Below, in pieces: positions 49,484 through 58,700 of a DNA stretch of 64,000 nucleotides. The DNA lies in IMG/VR virus record IMGVR_UViG_3300013131_004609, positions 1-64,000 of that record. The stretch is one strand, 5' to 3'. The stretch comes from a virus. The stretch's first letter is position 1. Each line of letters opens with the position of its first letter. Below the pieces are notes generated by a model that saw only the letters and a program-made list of their open reading frames with translations, did no database searches and was not told the DNA's origin. The translations under genes were made by a program, and so were the position numbers.

Positions 49484-49489
49484 AAAAAA

Positions 49490-49515
49490 GATGAAGCTCC
49501 TAACGGAGCTTCATC
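49490..49515. terminator. Bidirectional intrinsic terminator
   Basis: gatgaagctcc at 49490-49500 and ggagcttcatc at 49505-49515 form a perfect 11-bp stem with a TAAC loop. On the plus strand the tail is AGTTTTG; on the minus strand the A-run at 49483-49489 gives a T-run of seven, so it is strongest for minus-strand transcripts but works in both senses. It ends the H1-like gene's transcript and stops any readthrough from the right. Confidence 0.85.
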
Positions 49516-49530
49516 AGTTTTGAGGTCAAC

Positions 49531-49851
49531 ATGAACATGAGAGCAAGATCAGTAATACTCAGAGACCTTGCCGATAAAGGTCTTGATACTAGCGTAGCTT
49601 ATACTGCTGGGAAGAATGGATCCTATGTGCAGAAAAAGAAGTCAGAAGTGAAGACGGCAAAAGCAGATGTTTCAAAAATAGAAACGACTAACTCTGAAAA
49701 AGAGGAATTGGTCGTATCGCAAGAAATTGAAGCTATAAATGTTGTCAAAGAAGAAACATCTTTAACTGAAAAGTCGATTAAGAAGAAGTCTCCTCCTCCA
49801 AAGAAGAAGAAGTCTGAAGAGCCGTCTCCTACTGCTCCTATTGACGAATAA
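49531..49851 (+). CDS. Lys/Glu/Ser-rich low-complexity protein
   Basis: A 106-residue protein that is mostly charged low-complexity sequence; the N-terminal 30 residues (MNMRARSVILRDLADKGLDT, then SVAYTAGKNG) look folded and the rest is KTAKADVSK, EEELVVSQE-like and KKKSPPPKKKKSEEP runs. No domain. It sits just after the terminator and its 3' end overlaps the minus-strand sigma region 4-like gene by 14 bases. AGGTC before ATG is a weak ribosome site. Could bind nucleic acid by charge. Confidence moderate because such composition can fit non-genes. Confidence 0.55.
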   Translation: MNMRARSVILRDLADKGLDTSVAYTAGKNGSYVQKKKSEVKTAKADVSKIETTNSEKEELVVSQEIEAINVVKEETSLTEKSIKKKSPPPKKKKSEEPSPTAPIDE

Positions 49852-50107
49852 AACTTCTAATCTTCTGATAGATGTTCTTTTCTATCTGACAGATCCTCAT
49901 CCTCGTCAGGCCGTAGATCTTCCCTATCTCGTTTAGGGTTAAAGGTCCGGCCTGAGTTGTTATCATTAGACAATTTTTTCCTTGAGGGAAATCTACCCAT
50001 TGCTTGCACGACTTTCTCTCACACTTGCTGTTGTGCTTGTCAACAGCCTCATAGCAAGTCATTCCAACAACAGGTAACTTTATTTTTTTCTCGTGTGTGT
50101 TGCTCAT
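49838..50107 (-). CDS. Stand-alone sigma70 region 4-like HTH protein with Cys cluster
   Basis: An 89-residue protein on the minus strand in a plus-strand block. GPLTLNEIGKIYGLTRMRIC then QIEKNIYQKIRSFI at about 54-87 matches sigma70 region 4.2 (TLEEVGKxFGVTRERIRQIE). Before it, Cys29, Cys34 and Cys46 (KCERKSCKQW, KNCLMIT), with Cys18 further upstream, may bind zinc or an Fe-S cluster. It lacks regions 1-3, so it cannot be a full sigma; it may bind -35-like DNA or RNA polymerase to help or block host promoters, as an anti-sigma-like or appropriator factor. It diverges from PhoH. Confidence 0.78.
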   Translation of the reverse strand: MSNTHEKKIKLPVVGMTCYEAVDKHNSKCERKSCKQWVDFPQGKNCLMITTQAGPLTLNEIGKIYGLTRMRICQIEKNIYQKIRSFIRQ

Positions 50108-50167
50108 AGTTCTGTGTATGATATTTTAGCAAGGAACAGCTTTTGTATAAGTTGCACTTGAAACCAC

Positions 50168-51574
50168 ATGAAGAAAACATATGTCCTCGACACCAACGTC
50201 CTTCTGAGCGACCCCAACTGCCTCAATAACTTTCAGGACAACGACCTGATCATTCCGATCCTCGTCCTGGAAGAACTTGACAAACACAAGGGGCGCTCCG
50301 ATGAAGTGGGTCGCGCCGCTCGAGAAGTCAACAGGATCCTCGACAAGATCAGTGAATCTGGTTCCCTCAGGGACGGTGTGTCTCTTCCTCCCGGTGGTAC
50401 TCTCAAGGTGATGTCATCTCCTACAGGGTACAGTGCACTTCTTCCACCTGAACTAGTCCTTGGCTCCTCAGTGGACAATATGATCATTGGTTTTGCACTG
50501 ATGCTTCGTAAAGAGGTACCAAAGGCAATCCTTGTGTCTAAGGACATCAACGTCCGTGTCAAGTGTTCCTCATTAGGACTCGAAGCGCAGGACTATCTGT
50601 CCAACAGGGCTACTGATTCTGCCGAACACCTCTACACAGGCGTGAAGGTTTTTACTGTTCCTTACGAGACTGTGGACATGTTCTACGCCTCTCGTGAATC
50701 GATCCACGTGGACAATGTTACTTCTGAAAAGCTATACCCAAACCAGATCGTGGTGATCAAGTGCGTGGACCCTGATGGCAACACCATCAAGTCTGCGATC
50801 GCTCGCGCAAAAGGCGACATGCTCCACCACCTCAGAAAAATCGATCAAGTCTTTGGTGTGAAACCACGGAATAAAGAACAGACATTTTCCATCGAACTCC
50901 TGATGGATCCCAGTGTCAAGCTGGTGACCCTCACAGGTAAGGCCGGCTGCGGAAAAACTTTAATCGCCATCGCGGCCGGCCTCGAGCAGCTCGAGGCAAT
51001 GGGCAATGAAGGTCCATACCAGAAACTCATCGTGTCACGCCCAGTTCAACCTGTCGGTCGCGACATCGGGTTCCTCCCAGGCACCCTCGCCGAGAAGATG
51101 GAGCCGTGGATCGCTCCCATCAGGGACAACCTCGAGTACCTCCTCAACAGCAAGTCTGGCAAGAAGGGACCAACGAGGGGCAGAAAGAAGGCCGATGAGA
51201 CGATGGGTGGAAGTGGAACCTCAGGTCTCAGCAAGGATCCATTCCTCGAGTTGATGCAATCGAAGGGCCTCATCGAGGTGGAGGCGATCACCTTCATCAG
51301 AGGACGATCCATACCCAATGCCTTCATCATCATTGATGAGGCCCAGAACCTCTCGATGCACGAATTAAAAACCATAGTAACTCGTGCCGGTGAAGGCACG
51401 AAGATCATACTCACAGGAGATGTGGAACAGATTGACAACAACCATGTCGACACGTTCACCAACGGACTCACACATGCAGTTGAGAGGTTCAAGGACTACG
51501 ATATCTCGGGTCATGTGACTCTCTTGAAGGGAGAGCGCAGCGAATTGGCAACATTAGCCTCTAAGATTCTGTAA
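50168..51574 (+). CDS. phoH: PhoH-like ATPase with N-terminal PIN domain
   Basis: A 468-residue protein. The PIN domain has YVLDTNVLLSDP at 5-16 with acidic residues of the nuclease site and ILVLEELDKHKGR near 31-43. The PhoH ATPase follows, with Walker A GKAGCGKT near 257-264, LIVSRPVQPVGRDIGFLPG, Walker B FIIIDEAQN near 386-394 and TGDVEQIDN. PIN-PhoH proteins (YlaK type) act in RNA processing; PhoH is common in T4-like phages. GC-rich. It diverges from the sigma region 4-like gene; TATAAGTT at 50146-50153 lies in its leader. Confidence 0.88.
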   Translation: MKKTYVLDTNVLLSDPNCLNNFQDNDLIIPILVLEELDKHKGRSDEVGRAAREVNRILDKISESGSLRDGVSLPPGGTLKVMSSPTGYSALLPPELVLGSSVDNMIIGFALMLRKEVPKAILVSKDINVRVKCSSLGLEAQDYLSNRATDSAEHLYTGVKVFTVPYETVDMFYASRESIHVDNVTSEKLYPNQIVVIKCVDPDGNTIKSAIARAKGDMLHHLRKIDQVFGVKPRNKEQTFSIELLMDPSVKLVTLTGKAGCGKTLIAIAAGLEQLEAMGNEGPYQKLIVSRPVQPVGRDIGFLPGTLAEKMEPWIAPIRDNLEYLLNSKSGKKGPTRGRKKADETMGGSGTSGLSKDPFLELMQSKGLIEVEAITFIRGRSIPNAFIIIDEAQNLSMHELKTIVTRAGEGTKIILTGDVEQIDNNHVDTFTNGLTHAVERFKDYDISGHVTLLKGERSELATLASKIL

Positions 51575-51575
51575 A

Positions 51576-51602
51576 ATGGTACACAACTACATGTTGCACC
51601 AT
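51576..51602. repeat. Hairpin between PhoH and the structural block
   Basis: ATGGT at 51576-51580 and CAAC at 51584-51587 pair with GTTG at 51593-51596 and ACCAT at 51598-51602, leaving small bulges and a TACAT loop. It starts two bases after the PhoH stop. There is no T-run, so it is not a standard intrinsic terminator; it could mark an RNA processing site or a weak terminator between early and late genes. Confidence 0.5.
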
Positions 51603-51618
51603 ATTTCTACGTAGAACT

Positions 51619-53103
51619 ATGAGCGGAATCTTAGACAAGAAGTCGAGAATACTTGATGCTATTCTGACGGTTGACGGACGTCGTCAGATGGCTGAGGGAA
51701 CTTTTGAAGTCTCTTATGTCACTTTTACTGACACCGGTGTCTCTTACGTACCTGACTCGGTAAATGGTCATGAAGATCCCACAGACAAGCTGTATCTTGA
51801 AGCATGTGATCTGCCTCAGGATCAGATAACTTTTGAGGCGAATGATGCTGGGAAGTTGCTGTCTTTTAGAAAGCAAGACATAACTGTAAACTACGATTTT
51901 TTTCCTCCACCGAAAGACGGTGTGCCACCTTCAATCGTGACAGGGAAATTGGTCAACGGGCAGCTTGTAGTCTATCAGTATAGAAATGGCAGATCAGTCA
52001 AGACTTTTGATATAGACAGAGTTTCAACTGACAAAGATTGCGGATTCAACTATTCTGACATCACAGGCCTGACAGGAAGCGTTCTAATAGACCCAAACCG
52101 AAGTAGCGGCGCCATTGACTTTACAAGCTCCGCTCCTTGGAAAGCCAAGATAGGGACCCAAAGCGGCCTTACTTCTGAATCATTTGCAACTGCTATTTCA
52201 GGATCCATAGAAGGATTAAGGAGTAGAGGCGGTCCCTCTGTTAGCTGTTATAGTGTGGGAAGCATTGCGTATCTTGATAATAATGACATTACACTACCCA
52301 ACTTAGTCTTGGAGTTCACTGGATCAGCAGACGGTTCGTTTAGAAAAAGTCTAGGACTGAGACAAATGGCCGCCGGCGGAACATTGATGGTGGACGAAGT
52401 TGCAAATGCCAGTTTTGCTTCACAGATAACTGGTACATTGGCATCTTCTTTAGACAATTTTGTTAATTTGCAAACCATATCGACCATCAACAGGTTATTT
52501 GAAGACGACCAGTTCGAATTATCGAACAATGAGTTGAACTTTAGTCTTCAGAATTCTCTCACGGCCGACCTAGTAGCGGACAGTTACTCTCCTCCGACTG
52601 TCAATTCTATTCAATCACTCTTCAATGACAATAAAGTCAGTCATCTCGACAATTTTCTCTACCTTCCGCCCATAGTAAAAGCTTCAAGTTCTGAGATACC
52701 TGATAAGTCAAAACTAGAAAACTTGAGTGGTTTTCTTCTCGGCGGTCCTGGTGCATACCCGTCTTGGGGTGACAACGAAAAGAAGCTGACATATGAAAAA
52801 TTGAAGACAGAGTTGTCCGTTTACAAAGACGTAAAGCCACCGATCATTTTTACCAAGACTTCTAGGAACAACAGGATCATAGGACAGTTTTTTGAAGTTA
52901 CTTCAGACCAAGTCAACAAGCTCGATGTGGTAGATTTTGGAGACGTGATGGATGACGCTCAAGAGCCTACTGCCGTCACCAAGAGAGTTTTCTTTGTGGG
53001 GAAAACTTACATAGATGACAGAGGAACTGTGTGTTTTGTCAACATGTTCACACTAGTTTTTTCTAGAGTCAGTTCTAATCCCGAGGAGGAAGAATCGAGA
53101 TGA
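51619..53103 (+). CDS. Virion structural protein, N-terminal paralog of 61565 gene
   Basis: A 494-residue protein. The N-terminus MSGILDKKSRILDAILTVDG and RQMAEGTFEVSYVTFTDTG is a recognisable T4-like phage module (LD...R.LD..LT..GR..la......yvaFtD.gv.Y) shared with the 250-residue protein at 61565. The rest is beta-type with TGS motifs (GLTGSVLI, EFTGSADG) and shares residues with tail or baseplate proteins. AT-rich late gene with frequent ATA and AGA. It overlaps the next gene by 4 bases (ATGA) and begins the second structural block. Confidence 0.7.
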   Translation: MSGILDKKSRILDAILTVDGRRQMAEGTFEVSYVTFTDTGVSYVPDSVNGHEDPTDKLYLEACDLPQDQITFEANDAGKLLSFRKQDITVNYDFFPPPKDGVPPSIVTGKLVNGQLVVYQYRNGRSVKTFDIDRVSTDKDCGFNYSDITGLTGSVLIDPNRSSGAIDFTSSAPWKAKIGTQSGLTSESFATAISGSIEGLRSRGGPSVSCYSVGSIAYLDNNDITLPNLVLEFTGSADGSFRKSLGLRQMAAGGTLMVDEVANASFASQITGTLASSLDNFVNLQTISTINRLFEDDQFELSNNELNFSLQNSLTADLVADSYSPPTVNSIQSLFNDNKVSHLDNFLYLPPIVKASSSEIPDKSKLENLSGFLLGGPGAYPSWGDNEKKLTYEKLKTELSVYKDVKPPIIFTKTSRNNRIIGQFFEVTSDQVNKLDVVDFGDVMDDAQEPTAVTKRVFFVGKTYIDDRGTVCFVNMFTLVFSRVSSNPEEEESR

Positions 53104-55727
53104 TACCTTACTACATTCCTACCCCGAACTTCGATCTCTTAATGAGCGTCGAAGACAATAATTTTTTTGAGATCGTAGGAACGACTAAGGCTTCCTATGG
53201 GCCTAATGACGTGAGGACCTACTACAACTCTGAAGTCAAGGTAAAGATAAAAAAGTCTTCTGGTACAAAGAACATAAATGACTTCAGCAAAGTTGTAGTC
53301 TCCATCAGGAGAAAACCCCTTGCTATCGGTCAAACAAGAGTATCACTTCCTGAAAATGCCCTTCAAGATTTTTCAGCATCCAGTCAGACTTCTTCAGAAG
53401 TGCCTCAGCAGATAAACACAGCGTATCTAAACAGTACTTTTGGCCTAAGCTTTCCTCCTCTTCCTTCTTCTTTGGAGAAGAAACTTTATTCTGGGATGCA
53501 AATAGTTCAGGATGCCGGCAAGAGAGAAGAAATAGTAGCAACAAAAGACATAACAATCTCTCTTTCTACGGAAGAGCTAAACCAGTTCTATAACGTTCCT
53601 TCTCTTGTTGAGACCGCAAGTTCTCCTCAGCGTTCTTCTTCGCCCCCGTACGTCGAAATAGATCCCTCTAATCTATTGCAAAAAATTAATAGAGAGTTGA
53701 CAGACATAACTGAGCCCGTGACAGAAGAAAATTTGTCCTCCTTATCTTCTCCAACTGTACCCTCTGTTATTGAGGCTTACACAACCAATACTCTCAAAAA
53801 AAGAAGTAGATCACTTTATGGTGGAATAGTCAAGTATTATTTGGACGACGTTGCAAGAAGACCTGATGAAGACTCGATTAAAAACTACTCTACAAGCAGC
53901 GTCATTAGACAATTGACAGATTTTGAGTTCACTACCACATTGAAGATCAATAAAACACTGAAAAGTGAAGCACTTGAAGTAGTGTACCAACTCTATCGAA
54001 TACAGTCAAATGTTCCCGAAGAGACAATAGTCAAACCTCTAGACTTAAAAAGACACACAGAGGCGTTCGAGAGCATACAAAATCCACCTATTGTTTCTTA
54101 CACAAGTGTTCTTAGTGGTTTCATTAGGAGCGGATTCATCACCATAGTCGACAAAGAACAGAGAGGGAAAGTAGCTAGTTTCAAGGTCTACTCAAAAGAC
54201 ATTACACCGAGTGGAGAGACCACTTCTTACGTTTTGATAGACGAAATAGCCAACAATGATCAGATATTGTCCGCAGGAATAAGTCCTAATTCCAATCTGT
54301 CGGTCATAAGAGTCGTTCCTGTTGCTTCCAATGGAGAAGAGTCCAATGTTTTCACAAACATAATGATTGGGCCTGGTCATTCTTCTACAGGAAATCTCTC
54401 TATAGTCTGTAAGCCGATCCCCTCCGACGCACCCCGAGTAGAAGTTACCGTCTACAACATTCCTAAAGAAGCCCAGCGTCTAACTTTGTTTAGGAGGGTG
54501 GTCAGTGAAGGTTCTCTTGGGAACGATTTTTCGGCGGATGCATCATTAGATCTCGGTGCCGACAATAACAATACCGGTAATTTTACTTCAAAGATTACTG
54601 ATCCGAATCCTGCTCAGTACACCGAGTATTTCGTTCAAGTCGACCTTCCCTATTCAGAGAAGTTAAATTCTGAAGTAGTTCTGACACAAAATACTCGTGT
54701 GTCACAGCAAACTTCAGGTGTAGACGTACGTCTTACTGAACTTAAAAAAATCTCCGAAGGAAACGACTATAAAGTTTCGTTCAAGTTAGAAACTGTTGTT
54801 CTACCAAACGAGAACGCTAGAGTAGTAGAATTATTAAGGAGCAGACCTGAACTGAAAGAAATTTACGATAGTCTACAGAGCCCTGCGAATCAATCGAGCT
54901 CCGGCGCCGCCACGCCTTCATATGAAAAGCCGATTTACGCCAATCTCTACGTTCATGAAGTAGTAAGAACAGACCTCAACACGGGTGAAAGATCTGTTTT
55001 TGACATAATAAGCGATGGAACTTTTATTGATGACCGTAATACTAGGTCAAAGAAGAACATAAACGATATAAACCCGCAGCATGCCTATGCATATCAAGTC
55101 TTTACTTACGAAAAAGATCCCATAACTCTTTTGCGGAGGTACGTCCTGTCAGTCAAAGATTCCGAGTCAAAGACCTACTACTATGTTCCCTACAAATGGA
55201 ACAATCCAAGCATCAACGGATACAGAACGATGCCTGCAACGGACAGTGAAGATCTTCCAATCTTGTCTGAATACTCTAATTTTACAGCCAAACCACTCGG
55301 AGAGAAGAACTTAGTGACAATTCAAGGGTCTGGTGAATTCGCGTCTGTCACTCGTGTGATTGCGACAAGAATAGACAGAAACACGAACAGAATAGATTGG
55401 GATTTTGACATATCAAACTACAGCAGTGTTTATGACTCTTTCGTAGTGATGAAGGTCGTCAATGGTTATAGAAGCTTCGTTGGAAGGACAAAAAATAACT
55501 ACATTTATCATGAATTGTCTTCAAGAGACTTAGGAAGCATTTACTACACAGTAGTACCAATAACTTCAGAGTTTGACATAGACACACCTGCACACTCGGA
55601 ACCAATCGTCCTCCGACCAGATGGAATATTGATGCCCCAGGTAACGCAAGGAGTCATTGAAATTCCTGTTGTTTTCTCAGACCCTCTACTTCCCAGACCA
55701 GACGGAGTATTTTTAGGAAATAGATAG
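53100..55727 (+). CDS. Large virion structural protein
   Basis: An 875-residue protein, not assigned to a family. It is beta-rich with many Ser, Thr, Glu and Asn residues; the C-terminal part, about 740-860, has strands like ITSEFDIDTPAHSEPIVL and EVVRTDLNTGERSVF that look like fibronectin III modules. Coiled or helical parts appear near 190-300. It is coupled to the 494-residue protein by an ATGA overlap and is followed after 65 bases by the 1275-residue protein. Likely a baseplate or tail-fibre component. Confidence 0.65.
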   Translation: MIPYYIPTPNFDLLMSVEDNNFFEIVGTTKASYGPNDVRTYYNSEVKVKIKKSSGTKNINDFSKVVVSIRRKPLAIGQTRVSLPENALQDFSASSQTSSEVPQQINTAYLNSTFGLSFPPLPSSLEKKLYSGMQIVQDAGKREEIVATKDITISLSTEELNQFYNVPSLVETASSPQRSSSPPYVEIDPSNLLQKINRELTDITEPVTEENLSSLSSPTVPSVIEAYTTNTLKKRSRSLYGGIVKYYLDDVARRPDEDSIKNYSTSSVIRQLTDFEFTTTLKINKTLKSEALEVVYQLYRIQSNVPEETIVKPLDLKRHTEAFESIQNPPIVSYTSVLSGFIRSGFITIVDKEQRGKVASFKVYSKDITPSGETTSYVLIDEIANNDQILSAGISPNSNLSVIRVVPVASNGEESNVFTNIMIGPGHSSTGNLSIVCKPIPSDAPRVEVTVYNIPKEAQRLTLFRRVVSEGSLGNDFSADASLDLGADNNNTGNFTSKITDPNPAQYTEYFVQVDLPYSEKLNSEVVLTQNTRVSQQTSGVDVRLTELKKISEGNDYKVSFKLETVVLPNENARVVELLRSRPELKEIYDSLQSPANQSSSGAATPSYEKPIYANLYVHEVVRTDLNTGERSVFDIISDGTFIDDRNTRSKKNINDINPQHAYAYQVFTYEKDPITLLRRYVLSVKDSESKTYYYVPYKWNNPSINGYRTMPATDSEDLPILSEYSNFTAKPLGEKNLVTIQGSGEFASVTRVIATRIDRNTNRIDWDFDISNYSSVYDSFVVMKVVNGYRSFVGRTKNNYIYHELSSRDLGSIYYTVVPITSEFDIDTPAHSEPIVLRPDGILMPQVTQGVIEIPVVFSDPLLPRPDGVFLGNR

Positions 55728-55792
55728 ACGTTAAAGACTCCAGACTCACAGTCGTCTAATCGACTTACACTTGCAATAGTCTCAAGGTAAAA

Positions 55793-58700
55793 ATGCCAAC
55801 AAAAAATGACCCAAAAGATTTTTTCAAGAGCTCTAGCTCTTCTAGAGTAGTTGCAGGGACTTCTTTGAAGTCTGTAGTACCTAATGGAGATTTGCACGGC
55901 AGTCCCATAATTGCCCCCATAAACCAGACTCTCGACTTGATTGCAAGAGTTCCTCTTGAGATAAAGCCGATTTTGCCTACACCTTTTCAGCAACAAGACC
56001 TCACGGTGCAGAGACTTCCCGTATCGCCTCCACCTGGAAGCGGTCAACCACAGGTTGCTAATCAAGGTGATCCTATAGTCCCGCTTAGCTCCCCAGACAG
56101 TGACTACTTCTACTTGACCGGTCTCAAAGAGGGGCAGCCTACAATAGTATTGACCTCTGAATTCATACCAGTCTATCAGGAATCATCTAATAATTCCACA
56201 ACTTTTGCCCTTTCATCACAAGGAAGGTCGCTGCAGACAAAAGAAGAAGCAAAACTTATGACTGCAGCGACTGCAATAACTGCTCTCTCCCAGAGTCTAC
56301 CCGTCTTGCAACTAGTTCGAGAGAGCAAGTCAGTTCTTAATTCTTTTTTGCGGTCTTTGAGTCCATCTGGAGAATCTTCTACAAATATAGAAAAATTCAC
56401 TAAAGACTTTTACGGTCTTGAATACGACATCTTACCGTCTTCTTTTGAACACTCAGTCGCATTCCCCAATGACTTCTTTTCATTCTTGAGTGTTCATGGT
56501 CATTCCACGCAAAAAGTACAGAAGTACTCTGAGAGCAAGCTGTGGCTTCAGACACTAGTCGAGGCGAAGAGAAGTCTACTGTCTTATTCACCTTCTGTGA
56601 GAGAATATTCTCGAAGAACAAATCTCAGTGAAGACAATAGTCCTGTTCAAATTTCTAAGAATAGTGCCGACCAACCAAGAGTGTACTTAAATCCTTACAC
56701 GACTGACATTTCTTTCGTCACAGACGTAGAGACTCTTAAAAAAGCGTCCGATCTTTATCCACTTATGGAAACGTCCATCTCTGATGCGGACAAGAAACAG
56801 TACTCAAGACATTCCAAAGTAGAGAACATACAACAGGACGATTTCAATGCAAATTATTCTATGGGCGATGATCAATTAAACTGTCTCTTTTCGGTCGTCA
56901 ATGTAATGAAGGAAATAAGGTACTCCCTGTACTTTTCTAAACCTCAAGCGACAGTCGACAATAGAAACATTCTTGGATATGAAAGTCCTGACGACGGTAG
57001 AAACTATAAGTTCTGGGACGCCATCTTTGGAAACATACCCGACAGAATTACCGACAAGATAGTTCCCTATAGAGCGTCGGCACTCTTCGAGACATCTGCG
57101 CTGTGTTCTTTGAGTCAATACTATTATCCTGACTCATTGGTTAAGGGCACAAAAGTTTTAACTTTCGAGTCATCACCTCCTGCTGACACGGTCTCTGGAT
57201 TCCGATATTTCTTCGAGAAAAACATAGAACAGACTATCGATAACGGACTCACGACGCCTCCTACAGACGAGTACTTGACGCTTCTCGCTTCTTACTGCGT
57301 CAACTATAGAAATGTGCTAGGACTTGCAAGCAGCGCAATAAATGACTCATCATTTATCGCCGAGTCACACAGAAATTTCAGCGCCATCGATGAAATGTGC
57401 GCCGAGGGGACAGCTCCCGGTAGTGTCTACCTCAAGCTAAAAGATCTCATAGGTAAACCTCAATTCTCCTCACAAGGTTCGGTACAAAGGTTTCAGTCGA
57501 TTCTCTGCAAGTTGGCCTTGAGTGGAGATAATAGAGTAAAGACCTTGAAGACCAACTTGTTCCTGTGGTTCATGTCACAGATAATAGAGGCCGACAATCG
57601 ACCCGGGTCTCTTAGGACTTCCATAGACTTCTACGAGAGCAAGATAGTGGAGAACGTCTACTCCATTTTTCAAAAGTACACTAAAGAGAGACTAGAAGAG
57701 GACAGAAACAAGGGCGCAATCATCAACGTACAAACATACAGCTCATCGATCGCGCGAGGCACATACGCAGGGACTGTCCGATTGATGCTAACAGGTTACT
57801 TTTTCCCCGTGATCAAGCGTCTTCTAACTGCAGTCTACAAAGATCCGTCGATATACAAGATCGTAGCCGGCAAGAAGGTGACTGCATATTCAGGATTGAG
57901 CGTCGGTAATTTCTTGTATTCTTATTTCGACATGCTCTTGAGAGTAGTATCGATGCAGACACCAGAGACATTTAAGTGCTTCTTTGAGGTGGACATCCAT
58001 AACAATTCAATGAACAATCCTTTCTCGCAACCAGCAGACGAAGGTAAAATTCTAGGGATATCTGTCACGCCTCCCACTGAAGAACAAAAGCTCGAATATT
58101 TCAACTTGACTTATCCGGGCACCGGTCCCATAAGGCCTTATTTGGAGAAAATCTCATACGTCTACAACAAGTCCTTCGAAGACGCGGGAGAGAAGATCGA
58201 ATACGTGACGCTCTTGACTCAATTCATAAACAGAATAGACACTCAGGTGTCTAATGCAAAGAGATTCCTGAAAGATGGACGTCTCTATGGCTACCTTCAG
58301 ACTTTTGAAAGCATCTTTGTGAAAGAAGTCGACGCAGTTTGGGTGAAATCAGACTCCAACAGAGTCAAGAAGACACTCATGAAGATGTCACTACACAAGA
58401 ACCAACTAAAACTTTTAAATCATGCTCACGGTGAACTAAGAGACAGAATCTTACAAGAAGAGACCAACACCAACAGCCTCAAGTCTTTGGATCCTACTCT
58501 AGAAGGTCTTCTTCCCAAAGAAAATTTCACAGACTTGCTTCCCATAGATGATTTAGGAATGGTTTCTTTCAAGCTTTTATCCTCCTTCTATAAGAGATCG
58601 GAGTTTAGTCCCAACAAAGGAAACAACAAGAGGATCATTTCGGTCGGAATTCCTGACGGTCTACTCGAAAAATTACAGTCGAGTCAATCCAGAAAAAACA

